DNA of 64,000 nucleotides from Paenibacillus aceti (GTDB taxonomy: Bacteria; Bacillota; Bacilli; Paenibacillales; Paenibacillaceae). Position 1 is the stretch's first letter. The number at the start of each line of letters is the position of its first letter. The DNA lies in NCBI RefSeq assembly GCF_003614185.1, contig NZ_KZ987724.1, forward strand, positions 3,872,107 through 3,936,106. Direction: 5' to 3'. Below the pieces are notes generated by a model. It was not told the origin of the DNA and did no database searches. It saw nothing but the letters and a program-made list of their open reading frames with translations. The position numbers and the translations under genes are program-made. Positions 56,716-64,000 of this stretch are shown here, in pieces.

Positions 56716-57201
56716 TCATATCATACAGTACATCAGAATATCGTCGACATACTGCTCATTCAGATAGAACTCCTGGATCAGCCGGCCCTGTTCTGTAAAT
56801 CCGCAGCTGCGGTAGAACTCAATGGCTCCAGGATTGGTCGCCAGCACGCGCAAGGACAATTTCCGCACGCCCTGCCGGGCGGCCCAGACCTTCAAAGCTT
56901 CTATAAGCTGGCCCCCGATTCCCTGTCGCTGATAGTCCGGATGCACCGCGATATTAATATCCAATACATGGCGATGACAGGGTAATGTCGTTGGGTACTC
57001 GAAGCCGATATAACCACCGATCGTCCCGTTAATATCAGCCACTAGCTGATTACCCGGAGGACATTTCTGCAGGTATTGCTCCCGCGAATTCCAACGGATT
57101 GGCGCTGGTGTCGTGCTCATATTCCAGACGAGCGAGTCAATCTCCATCAGCGCACTTGCATCACGCATTTCTGACAATCTGATCTCTATAGAATCCGCCA
57201 T
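56716..57201 (-). CDS. GNAT-family N-acetyltransferase
   Basis: The 161-residue protein has the acetyl-CoA binding pattern VHPDYQRQGIGGQLIEAL, the preceding beta strand (DINIAV) and the late FYRSCGFTEQGRLIQEF. The substrate is unknown. I chose the ATG at 57201, with AAAGGA 12 nt upstream; an ATG at 57252 is also in frame but has no ribosome site and abuts an 18-bp palindrome. Confidence 0.88.
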   Translation of the reverse strand: MADSIEIRLSEMRDASALMEIDSLVWNMSTTPAPIRWNSREQYLQKCPPGNQLVADINGTIGGYIGFEYPTTLPCHRHVLDINIAVHPDYQRQGIGGQLIEALKVWAARQGVRKLSLRVLATNPGAIEFYRSCGFTEQGRLIQEFYLNEQYVDDILMYCMI

Positions 57202-57252
57202 ACCTCTTTTGTTTCCTTTCCATTTCTGCAATTCATATTCTTTATTATACAT

Positions 57253-57270
57253 CTGTCTAGGCCTAGACAG
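57253..57270. promoter_or_regulatory. 18-bp perfect palindrome upstream of the acetyltransferase
   Basis: CTGTCTAGGCCTAGACAG is perfectly self-complementary and lies 52 bp before the chosen start. It could be an operator; one such palindrome in 64 kb is not strongly unexpected. Confidence 0.3.
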
Positions 57271-57362
57271 GAACCTGCCTGGCTAGCCTTGGCTGACCGC
57301 ACTTCCGGATCGCGATTGAAGACCGCATGCACGATGAAAGAAGTAATCGATAAGATCGAATT

Positions 57363-57503
57363 TTACATCAAATTCCAGTTATTTCGTCTATCTGTATCTG
57401 CTTTCTTCTTTTTCACGTGGAACTTACCTTGAATTTTTTGAACCTTGTTCAAATAAATCCAGAAAAAAACGGCGAACAGCGCGGAATTCAGACCGTTCAT
57501 CAT
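57363..57503 (-). CDS. Hypothetical 46-residue membrane peptide
   Basis: An ATG at 57503 opens a short frame with one hydrophobic helix (LNSALFAVFFWIYLNKV) and a basic tail (HVKKKKADTDRRNNW). It lies 26 bp after the molybdopterin oxidoreductase gene. The ribosome site (GAG, 4 nt) is weak. I do not recognise it. Confidence 0.35.
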   Translation of the reverse strand: MMNGLNSALFAVFFWIYLNKVQKIQGKFHVKKKKADTDRRNNWNLM

Positions 57504-57528
57504 AAAGCTCAGATTATATGAAATTATG

Positions 57529-59598
57529 CTATGGTCGCCGTACCTCCACCACCGTAGAGAAGAACACCGCACCGCCGCCCATATCGGCCAGCCGGTCGGG
57601 GGTCAACGCATTCGCTCTGCGCGGCTTACCCTCCTGCTCCCACCACAGGCCTTGGCTTACTACGGTTCCCGGCAGCATTTTATCAGTGACTGAAGCCTTT
57701 ACCTCATAGCGGCCCCGATCATTCCAGACGATCACTTCATCGCCATCGGCAATGCCGCGCAGCTCCGCATCCTGCGGATGAATCTGCAGCAACGGCTGCT
57801 TCTCCATCTCCATATGCTTGCCAACATTGGCAAAGCTGGAATTCAGAAAATGATGATTCGGCGGAGAAATAAACATAAGCGGGTATGTATCCTGTTCTCC
57901 CGGACGTCGCTCTCCGTCATAGCCCTCCTGCACACGGATATAGGTCGGCAGCGGCGGAAGACCCGCCTCGGCCATCCTGGCCGAATAGAGCTCGATCTTG
58001 CCGGATGGCGTGGTCAGCCGTTCCAGATAATTCTGCTTGGGCGCCATATTGAGCTTCAGGAACCGCTTCTCCTGCAATCCTTCCAGCGTGATGCCCTCAA
58101 GATAAGGATTGTCTGCATAATTCAGCGCCTGGCGAATCATATCCTCTTCACTATCCTTGAAGACTTCCTCCTCGAAGCCCATCGCTGCAGCCAGAAGCTT
58201 GAACAGTTCCACATTGCTCTTGCTCTCCCCTTGGGCAGGAAGCACGGGCTCTTGAATCTGAACATAATGATGCCAGTAAGAAGTATATAAATCCGTATTC
58301 TCAAATGAGGAGGTCGCTGGCAAGACGATATCAGCGAACCGTGCCGTATCAGTCAAGAACAAATCATGCACGACGGTGAACAGATCCTCACGCGCCAACC
58401 CTTGCTCCACCTTGGCTGTATCCGGCGCGACAACCGCCGGGTTAGAGCAGTATACGAACAGAGCGCGCAGTTTCGGTGTTAGCGTCAGCAGCGCTTCGCC
58501 GATTTGATTCATGCTGATCGTCCTCGCCTCCGGGTTAGCTCGCAGGTCAGGACGCTCCAGGGCATCGCTATTCACTTTGCCGTAAGCGCCGTTCGATTTA
58601 TAAGCGCCCCCTCCGGGGATGAGCCATTGCCCAGTCAGCGCGGGCAGGCAGGTAATCGTCCGCACCGTCATGCCGCCATTATCATGGTGCTGGAGCCCGT
58701 TGCCAATATGGATATAGGCCGGGGAAACCTCACCATACAGCTGCGCTAACGCGACAATATCTGCGGCGGGAACGCCTGTGATCGCCGCTACGCGCTCCGG
58801 CGTATACTGCCGCACATGCTCGCGAAGCTGCTCATGCCCTAGCGTGTAGCGCTGCATAAATGCCTCGTTCACCAGCCCCTGCTCGAACAGGACATGCATC
58901 ATGCCCAGGGCCAGCGCACTGTCCGTTCCCGGATAGAGCGGAATGAACCAATCGGCCCGCTGCCCGGTACGATTGCAGTGCACATCAATCACGACGAGCT
59001 TGGCTCCTTGCTTTCTGGCTTTCTCGATCAGGGCGACCTGATGCATATTCGTGCTCACGATATTCCCGCCCCACACGATAATCAGCTTCGCCTGCAGAAT
59101 ATCCTCAGGGCTTGTTCCGCCCCCGAAGCCCATCGTATATTTCCATCCAGTATTACCGGCGGCATTGCATATTCCCTGCTCGAGCTGTGAGGAGCCGAGC
59201 CGATGGAAGAAGCGGCGATCCATCCCATCCACGCCGAGTATCCCCATATTTCCGTAGAAGCTATAGGGCAAAATTGACTCGGGACCATACTGCTCTATCA
59301 GTTCCTTATACCGCTGCGTGATTTCCGCGATGGCCTCTTCCCAGGTAATCCGCTCGAACTCCCCTTTGCCTTTGGGACCTGTACGGCGCATAGGATATAA
59401 CACACGCTGCGGGTGATAAATGCGCTCCGTTATATTTCTAACTTTATTACAAATTGCTCCCTGGGTGATCGGATGGTCCGGATTTCCCGTTACCTTCACG
59501 ATCCGCCCCTTCTCTTTGTGCAGCAGCAAACCGCAGGTATCTGGACAATCCAGCGGGCATACTGCAGGAAATACACCATTCTCTTCATGAACCATCAT
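57529..59598 (-). CDS. Molybdopterin oxidoreductase, YoaE/formate-dehydrogenase-like
   Basis: The 689-residue protein belongs to the DMSO-reductase superfamily. It has an N-terminal 4Fe-4S site (VCPLDCPDTC and then GAICNK), a cofactor core (IIVWGGNIVSTNMHQV, VDVHCNRTGQRADWFIPLYPGTDSALALG-type segments) and a C-terminal molydopterin_binding domain (PLMFISPPNHHFLNSSFANV). GICNAAG near residue 142 may supply the metal ligand. No signal peptide is seen, so it is cytoplasmic. It resembles Bacillus YoaE, whose substrate is unknown. The formate/nitrite channel gene upstream suggests formate, but this is inference. Confidence 0.92.
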   Translation of the reverse strand: MMVHEENGVFPAVCPLDCPDTCGLLLHKEKGRIVKVTGNPDHPITQGAICNKVRNITERIYHPQRVLYPMRRTGPKGKGEFERITWEEAIAEITQRYKELIEQYGPESILPYSFYGNMGILGVDGMDRRFFHRLGSSQLEQGICNAAGNTGWKYTMGFGGGTSPEDILQAKLIIVWGGNIVSTNMHQVALIEKARKQGAKLVVIDVHCNRTGQRADWFIPLYPGTDSALALGMMHVLFEQGLVNEAFMQRYTLGHEQLREHVRQYTPERVAAITGVPAADIVALAQLYGEVSPAYIHIGNGLQHHDNGGMTVRTITCLPALTGQWLIPGGGAYKSNGAYGKVNSDALERPDLRANPEARTISMNQIGEALLTLTPKLRALFVYCSNPAVVAPDTAKVEQGLAREDLFTVVHDLFLTDTARFADIVLPATSSFENTDLYTSYWHHYVQIQEPVLPAQGESKSNVELFKLLAAAMGFEEEVFKDSEEDMIRQALNYADNPYLEGITLEGLQEKRFLKLNMAPKQNYLERLTTPSGKIELYSARMAEAGLPPLPTYIRVQEGYDGERRPGEQDTYPLMFISPPNHHFLNSSFANVGKHMEMEKQPLLQIHPQDAELRGIADGDEVIVWNDRGRYEVKASVTDKMLPGTVVSQGLWWEQEGKPRRANALTPDRLADMGGGAVFFSTVVEVRRP

Positions 59599-59670
59599 CT
59601 CTCATCCCTCCTAATTAGGTAATTGTATTTGATAAGAGGCAGAGATGTCTATAGACTGTAACAGCACGAA

Positions 59671-59722
59671 TGACCCGTAGATGAAGCTCTTCCTTAGAAG
59701 CAGCTATCATGCACGGGTCATC
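59671..59722 (-). terminator. Intercistronic hairpin between the channel and oxidoreductase genes
   Basis: ATGACCCGT and ACGGGTCAT form the base of a stem-loop with an inner AGCTGCTTCT/AGGAAGAGCT pairing. There is no T-run on the minus strand, so it may attenuate or stabilise rather than terminate. Confidence 0.4.
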
Positions 59723-59746
59723 CGGATTTAGAGATGAATATTTACG

Positions 59747-60565
59747 CTATGCTTTTGTATTCGTTCCGGCCGCCTTATCCACCGGAATCTCCTCCTTGGC
59801 GTCCTTCAGATAGACCGCCCAATAAGCTCCAGCCACGAACAATGCCCCGCCCGTCAGATTTCCAAGCCAGACCGGGATGAAGTTCTTGATATACTCTCCC
59901 CAAGTGAAATATCCCTCGAAGATCGCCGCCGGGATCAGGAACATATTCGCCACAACGTGCTGGAACCCAATCGCCACAAAGGCCATGGTCGGGAACCAGA
60001 TCCCTAATATTTTGCCACTGAAATCGTTTGCTCCATAGGCCAACCAAACGGCCAGAGCTACTAGCCAGTTACAGCCGATACCGGATATGAACGCTTGCAG
60101 GAAGCTGTCATCCAGCTTATGTCCTGCCATATCCACCAGCTTATCCAGATATGCGCCGCTTGAGGTCAAGCCGACGATATGTCCGAAGAAGTAAGCCACG
60201 AACAATGCCCCAACAAAATTGGATATCGTGATCAGAATCAAATTTTTGAACATTTCACCTGTCGTAATTCTATTCTTGAATCGGGCTAGCGATACAGCCA
60301 TCATATTGCCCGTCAACAGCTCTCCGCCTGCCAGCAGCACCAATACAAGACCGATCGGGAACACCGACGCGCCGATGAAGGTAGCGATGCTGCCCCATTC
60401 TTTCGGAGCGCTGGCGATGACACGAATATTCAGCAAGAAACCGAGAGCGATGAACGCTCCGCCCAGAAAACCGAGGATCAATACAGTCAGAAGCGGATTA
60501 TGCGCCTTCTTCACCCCGGTCTCCACAGTCACTCTCGCAATCTGATCCGGTTTGTTATAAGCCAT
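59747..60565 (-). CDS. Formate/nitrite transporter family channel (FocA/NirC)
   Basis: The 272-residue protein has six membrane helices with the FNT signatures GGAFIALGF, LAGGELLTGN and AFISGIGCNWLVALAVWLAYGANDF-type segments, and the pore His in GFQHVVANM. FNT channels pass formate, nitrite or hydrosulfide. It is the first gene of a unit with the molybdopterin oxidoreductase. AAGGAG precedes the ATG and an FNR-type promoter lies about 80-125 bp upstream. Confidence 0.94.
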   Translation of the reverse strand: MAYNKPDQIARVTVETGVKKAHNPLLTVLILGFLGGAFIALGFLLNIRVIASAPKEWGSIATFIGASVFPIGLVLVLLAGGELLTGNMMAVSLARFKNRITTGEMFKNLILITISNFVGALFVAYFFGHIVGLTSSGAYLDKLVDMAGHKLDDSFLQAFISGIGCNWLVALAVWLAYGANDFSGKILGIWFPTMAFVAIGFQHVVANMFLIPAAIFEGYFTWGEYIKNFIPVWLGNLTGGALFVAGAYWAVYLKDAKEEIPVDKAAGTNTKA

Positions 60566-60647
60566 GGAACTCTCTCTCCTTATGATATGTTTTTTTATAT
60601 TTGAAGTTTAGCTTATTCACTTCCATGATGATTTTCATTCGCCTTTC

Positions 60648-60690
60648 ATTGTATCGTGGGTCACCGTCTGGTTATGTGATTATTATCACA
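60648..60690 (-). promoter_or_regulatory. FNR-type promoter of the formate/nitrite channel gene
   Basis: A perfect TGTGA-N6-TCACA box (60675-60690) is centred 34.5 bp from the end of a TACAAT -10 (60653-60648), i.e. close to -41.5. This is the arrangement of Fnr-activated anaerobic promoters in Bacillus. The spacing equals that of the TorD-like gene promoter. Confidence 0.72.
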
Positions 60691-60743
60691 AACAACCGTT
60701 TACATGGCTCCATAATCCCTACCACATTTTCCTTGAAAATATA

Positions 60744-60795
60744 AAAGAACCTCTCTTCACAATCCTTCCCTTGTGAATTTAGAGGTTCTTTTTAT
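60744..60795. terminator. Bidirectional-looking terminator after the FhuF-like gene
   Basis: AAAAGAACCTCT pairs with AGAGGTTCTTTTT, with an inner TCACA/TTGTGA pairing and T-rich ends on both strands. It follows the FhuF-like stop by 25 bp on the minus strand. Confidence 0.88.
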
Positions 60796-60819
60796 TTGTA
60801 TTATTCCTTCCCATACTAC

Positions 60820-61605
60820 TTATTCGCTGCACGCCGTCCGTATCTCCTCATACTTGGCTTGTCTGTCCTGCTTGCTCAGCTTTGGGCAACCGTAGCAATA
60901 ACCATGCCCCGTCTGATAAGCCAGACAGCAGGTCGGCTTCATGCGCATCTGTTCACCGGGTTGATACGGATCATCCAACCAGATCTCCTTCATATCAAAA
61001 GGATTCCGCTTCAGGCCAAACCACCTACTGTCAATATCCTTCGTGAGGCAATTGTAGTCCGCCAGCAATTGTTCCCGAAGCTGCTCGTCATCCAGCAGGC
61101 CGCCCATATAGTTCACATAGTATTCAGCACCGAGGGGGATCTGTCCCCATAGTTGGGTCAAGGGAAGGTGCGTAACCGCAGCGATAGTAGACATAATAGG
61201 CTGCAGCGATTGATAGAATTGACCGATCAAATCCTGCCGCCATTCGCTGCTATCCTGCTTGGGCCAAGGCAGTTCCGCCGCCGATTTGAGCACGAATCGG
61301 AGCTGCGGATACCCATTGCCACAATCCATCTGAATCACTAGATTCGCAGGCATCAGATCGAGCCTCGTCTCCGTTATAGCGATCATATAGATCATCGCCG
61401 CACAGACGGTCCGCCAGCTCGACGCAAAATAAGTACCCGCGACATCCAGCTTGGTACCGTTCAGTTGACGCTGGTACTCACGCAGGAAATCCGCCGCCTG
61501 CTCTCGATCGGTGAATCGCTCCCCATCTATCGTATACACGGCGTCAGAGCTTGGCTCCGTTACGATCGCTAGATACTGTGCAAGCCATTCGTATTGAATG
61601 CCCAT
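60820..61605 (-). CDS. FhuF-like ferric-siderophore reductase
   Basis: The 261-residue protein ends with a CCLAYQTGHGYCYGCP motif, i.e. CC-x10-C-x2-C, the unusual 2Fe-2S site of FhuF proteins. FhuF-like proteins reduce siderophore-bound Fe(III) in the cytoplasm. I chose the ATG at 61605, with a purine-rich ribosome site; the frame is open to 61653. It lies 58 bp after a siderophore ATPase gene and probably shares its Fur-controlled promoter. Confidence 0.88.
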   Translation of the reverse strand: MGIQYEWLAQYLAIVTEPSSDAVYTIDGERFTDREQAADFLREYQRQLNGTKLDVAGTYFASSWRTVCAAMIYMIAITETRLDLMPANLVIQMDCGNGYPQLRFVLKSAAELPWPKQDSSEWRQDLIGQFYQSLQPIMSTIAAVTHLPLTQLWGQIPLGAEYYVNYMGGLLDDEQLREQLLADYNCLTKDIDSRWFGLKRNPFDMKEIWLDDPYQPGEQMRMKPTCCLAYQTGHGYCYGCPKLSKQDRQAKYEEIRTACSE

Positions 61606-61663
61606 TCCTGCGTTCCCCCTATGTCTAAGCGCTCGCTCATCTACTTCATCCAAAAGCGGCGCA

Positions 61664-62506
61664 TTACCTGGCTATTTGGTTAACAAGCTCAACCTTTCTT
61701 CCGCGGAGCACTTTACCTTCGGCTGCACGATACAGCTCATAAGGAAGGCATAGCGGTACACCGCTGCGTGGGTCCGTTACGATATCTGCTTCGATGCCGA
61801 ACACTTCACGCAGCACTTCCGTGGTGACAACCTCTTCCGGGGTACCGAAGGAAATCGCCTTACCCTGCTTAATGGCGATCATATATTGAGCATAACGGGC
61901 TGCATGGTTCAGATCATGCACGACCATAATGATCGTTCGCCCCAGTTCATCATTCAATTGCTCCAGCAGCTGCATCACTTCAAGCTGATGCGCCATATCG
62001 AGGAAGGTCGTCGGTTCATCCAGGAATAGAATCTCCGTCTCTTGTGCCAAGGCCATAGCGATCCAGGCCCGCTGCCGTTGACCGCCGGATAATTGCTCCA
62101 ACGCACGGTCGCAAAATTCTCCCATCTTTGTAGCTTCTATCGCACAATCGATGACGCGGCGATCCTCCGCCTTCATTCCGCCGAATCCCTTCTGATGCGG
62201 GAACCGTCCGTACGAGACGAGCTCACGTACAGTGAGCCCCTCCGGCGCAGTAGGGTTCTGTGGCAGAATGGCCAGCTGCTTAGCAACCTCGCGTGTCGAT
62301 TGTTTGTGTATCGATTTTCCGTCAAGCAGCACCGTCCCTTTCTTAGGCTGCAAAATACGGGCCATCGTCTTCAAAATAGTAGATTTCCCCGAGCCGTTAG
62401 CTCCAACCAATGCTGTAATCTCCCCCGCAGGGATCGAAATATTTAAATCCTGGACGATCAAACGATCCTCATAAGCTATATCCAAATGAGAGGTCTTCAA
62501 TGACAT
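61664..62506 (-). CDS. Iron-siderophore ABC transporter ATPase (FepC/FhuC family, YusV-like)
   Basis: The 280-residue ATPase has LVGANGSGKSTILK (Walker A), LSGGQRQRAWIAMALA (signature), ILFLDEPTTFLDMAHQ and the VHDLN switch. The THFLD-type phrase (TTFLDMAHQ) is typical of siderophore ATPases. No permease or binding-protein gene is adjacent. It may therefore serve several transporters, as YusV does in Bacillus. AAGGGGAG precedes the ATG. Confidence 0.94.
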   Translation of the reverse strand: MSLKTSHLDIAYEDRLIVQDLNISIPAGEITALVGANGSGKSTILKTMARILQPKKGTVLLDGKSIHKQSTREVAKQLAILPQNPTAPEGLTVRELVSYGRFPHQKGFGGMKAEDRRVIDCAIEATKMGEFCDRALEQLSGGQRQRAWIAMALAQETEILFLDEPTTFLDMAHQLEVMQLLEQLNDELGRTIIMVVHDLNHAARYAQYMIAIKQGKAISFGTPEEVVTTEVLREVFGIEADIVTDPRSGVPLCLPYELYRAAEGKVLRGRKVELVNQIAR

Positions 62507-62562
62507 ATCTGCCGCACTCCCCTTCTAAATGCACAACTATAAACTGATCACATAATATCTTA

Positions 62563-62592
62563 AAGATACTGATAATCATTATCACTTGTCAA
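62563..62592 (-). promoter_or_regulatory. Fur box inside a sigma-A promoter
   Basis: TGATAATCATTATCA (62570-62584) is a perfect 7-1-7 Fur box. It sits in the spacer between TTGACA (62592-62587) and TATCTT (62568-62563, 18-bp spacing) on the minus strand. Iron-loaded Fur would block RNA polymerase directly. Confidence 0.88.
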
Positions 62593-62691
62593 TATTTATT
62601 TATGAGCGCCAGGGAGGATCTATTCTATGAATACTCTGTAAGTGGTCTGATCCCGTCCGGGAAGAAGGCTGGGGAACTGGCGATGGCATGT

Positions 62692-62780
62692 GCTCTAACG
62701 AAACGGGGAAACGTTATTTGGTCAAAAAGTAGCTTATACCCCGGATATAGCACAAATAGCGATATGGAGTTTCATTAGAA
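62692..62780. repeat. Family A repeat, two-unit form
   Basis: One direct unit (CTCTAACGAAACGGGGAAAC, then GTTATTTG; 62692-62721) faces one inverted unit (CAAATAGCGATATGGAGTTT, then CATTAG; 62750-62780). Together they could form an imperfect hairpin of about 89 nt. Confidence 0.8.
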
Positions 62781-62839
62781 GGAGGAAGGGATGTGATTCG
62801 TCGCAGAAATGATAGAAGGTTGTCCTTCCCTCACACCAG

Positions 62840-63027
62840 CAAAGCCTGCGATTATGCAGGAATTTTGCCAATATTGCGCCTAGTCAGGGAAATTCCTGCG
62901 AAAATGCAGTTTTTCCCCTTGAAAAAACCTGATTCCAAAGAAAATAGAGAGAAAGCCTGCATATTTGCAGGAATTTCCTCAAAACGGACAGGTTCACGGG
63001 TAAAAGCCTGCATATTTGCAGTTTTGG
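62840..63027. repeat. Family B four-unit intergenic repeat (copy 2)
   Basis: Hairpin units lie at about 62844 (CCTGCGATTATGCAGG), 62893 (CCTGCGAAAATGCAG), 62955 (CCTGCATATTTGCAGG) and 63007 (CCTGCATATTTGCAG). The sequence between units is also alignable with 34613-34802. Confidence 0.85.
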
Positions 63028-63115
63028 AGCCGGGGCACAGGATGGGGGCGTACGGGCCACGGACATTATTATGCGCGTGTGGGGAGTTTGCATATGTTCT
63101 TACCTTCCGATCCAC

Positions 63116-63143
63116 AAAAAAAGGCGCCGACATCGGCACCCTT
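63116..63143 (-). terminator. Rho-independent terminator after the carboxypeptidase gene
   Basis: On the minus strand GGTGCCGA pairs with TCGGCGCC around two bases, followed by seven T, about 97 bp after the stop. Confidence 0.85.
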
Positions 63144-63239
63144 TCTCAATACGATCAAATATCTATCCATCAATAAGCTCTCCCCATACTTCCTAATATA
63201 AGAAGGATGAGCTATATCACTTTCATATGAAGTACGCCA

Positions 63240-64000
63240 TTAAGGATTAGCTGTTACTGGAATGGCGCCATAGTATTCCTCCAGCGTGATTCCCTGCTCC
63301 GCAATCTCGCTAGCAATCTCTACGCCGACATAGCGGATATGCCACGGCTCGTATTTGTAACCGGTAATACTATCCTTGCCTTCTGGATAACGGATAATGA
63401 AGCCATATTCTGCGGCATGCTTGGCCAGCCACTCCGCTTCCTTCGTGTCACCGAAGCAATCCTCTGCGGCGCATTTACCATCACTGCCTGACACATCGAT
63501 CGCCAGGCCGGTCTCATGCTCGCTATGTCCAGGCACAGCACTGTAGGTCTTGGCCTTCTCTTCGCCATCCCGCTTAACATAACGATTGAATAGTGAAGTC
63601 TGTGTCTTGTGAGAGCGGTAGGCCGATACCCCGGCCAGATAAATTCCATCTTCCTCCGCGCCGGCGAACAGCTCCTCCAGAGCCTTCGCAGCTTCACTGC
63701 GCATCATCCGCTTCTCAATCTTCTCCTTGAAAGTAAAACGCACATTCGGATATACGAGATCCGCAGGATTATATTCATCCGGCAGAGCGAACTCCTTGTT
63801 CACCAGCACAGCTACGCTGTTCACATCCGAAGCAGCCGCCATATCAGGGCCATTTCCCGCATTCGCCGAATTTCCCGACGCTTCTCCATCAGTAGAGCCA
63901 TTCTCGCCTGCACCTTGATTATCCGATCCCTGCTGCTCCTGGCTCTCCCCATTATTCTTAACATGATCTCCATTAACAGCGGCGGCACCGTTCTGATCTG
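63240..64000 (-). CDS. Partial D-alanyl-D-alanine carboxypeptidase, VanY/peptidase M15B (N-terminus beyond window)
   Basis: The frame is open to the right edge, so the start is outside. The visible part begins with a Gly/Asn/Gln/Ser-rich linker of about 50 residues. The M15B domain follows: AGVSAYRSHKTQTSLFNRYV, the zinc motif PGHSEHETGLAIDVSG and the second zinc ligand in EPWHIRYVG. Such proteins are usually lipoproteins or membrane-anchored enzymes that trim the terminal D-Ala of peptidoglycan stem peptides. No vancomycin-resistance partner genes are visible, so a housekeeping role is more likely. Confidence 0.92.
   Translation of the reverse strand, partial: DQNGAAAVNGDHVKNNGESQEQQGSDNQGAGENGSTDGEASGNSANAGNGPDMAAASDVNSVAVLVNKEFALPDEYNPADLVYPNVRFTFKEKIEKRMMRSEAAKALEELFAGAEEDGIYLAGVSAYRSHKTQTSLFNRYVKRDGEEKAKTYSAVPGHSEHETGLAIDVSGSDGKCAAEDCFGDTKEAEWLAKHAAEYGFIIRYPEGKDSITGYKYEPWHIRYVGVEIASEIAEQGITLEEYYGAIPVTANP

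Larger units (their letters stand above)
62593..63115. other. Intergenic gap between the Fur-regulated genes and the carboxypeptidase
   Basis: The gap holds one half-length family A element and one full family B element. The plus-strand open frame crossing the repeats is not a gene. Nothing else is recognised. Confidence 0.6.

Noticed and set aside
62793-63176. Plus-strand open frame of 127 codons
   Set aside because: It lies across the family B repeat; its repeated residues (CIFAGISSKR-like) follow the hairpin units and it has no recognisable domain.
63240-64000. Vancomycin-resistance cluster suggested by the VanY-type domain
   Set aside because: No vanA/H/X/R/S-like genes are visible and M15B carboxypeptidases are common housekeeping enzymes in Paenibacillus.

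Overview
The window reads as chromosomal DNA from a Paenibacillus-like, spore-forming Firmicute. The evidence is the conserved gene order around the F1Fo ATP synthase operon (wecB, atpZ, atpI, atpBEFHAGDC, a DUF1146 gene, murA) and the Bacillus-type block prfA-prmC-rodA-spoIIR-Sua5-mntP-ywlE-ywlG-glyA-upp. It is supported by strong AGGAGG ribosome sites, frequent GTG/TTG starts and the sporulation signal gene spoIIR. Most genes lie on the minus strand. I saw no rRNA, tRNA, prophage, insertion sequence or CRISPR array.

Region 1-13.6 kb is the accessory island and the main find. A minus-strand run encodes a complete-looking bacterial microcompartment (BMC): five BMC-H-type shell proteins, one EutN/CcmL vertex protein, a CoA-acylating aldehyde dehydrogenase, the phosphotransacylase PduL and a class II sugar-phosphate aldolase. 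All three enzymes carry a terminal amphipathic helix plus linker that looks like an encapsulation peptide. A DeoR-type regulator is divergent from it. Behind the regulator a second minus-strand operon encodes a ribose-type ABC importer, an MtnK-family kinase and an MtnA-family aldose-1-phosphate isomerase, neither with a targeting tail. Kinase, isomerase and class II aldolase are the three steps of the 5-deoxyribose (or 5-methylthioribose) route to dihydroxyacetone phosphate plus an aldehyde. I infer that sugar uptake, phosphorylation and isomerisation happen in the cytosol, and that aldol cleavage and aldehyde oxidation to acyl-CoA and acyl-phosphate happen inside the shell. Related A/T-rich repeats lie in both operon promoters, so one regulator probably controls both. 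A broken solute-binding-protein gene and a CoA-disulfide-reductase-like flavoprotein follow the vertex gene at the window edge.

Region 13.8-45.7 kb is mostly housekeeping: murA, DUF1146, cutC, ATP synthase, wecB, upp, glyA, ywlG, the protein-arginine phosphatase ywlE, mntP, a DUF72 gene, Sua5, spoIIR, rodA/ftsW, prmC, prfA, two TM2-domain genes, ychF, type 2 IPP isomerase, a phytoene-desaturase-like gene and cardiolipin synthase.

Region 45.8-64 kb holds a TetR regulator with an RND exporter and a dispersed anaerobic/molybdenum module: a TorD-like chaperone, MobA, a YoaE-like molybdopterin oxidoreductase and a formate/nitrite channel. Two of its promoters carry FNR-type boxes at the same distance from the -10. 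The region also has an MFS transporter, a CPA2 antiporter, a glutaminyl-tRNA synthetase (uncommon in Firmicutes), a GNAT acetyltransferase, a Fur-boxed siderophore ATPase with an FhuF-like reductase, and a partial VanY-type carboxypeptidase.

The larger intergenic gaps are occupied by short-repeat elements of at least three sequence families. They share one layout: four short units at roughly 50-bp spacing, 186-190 bp in all.
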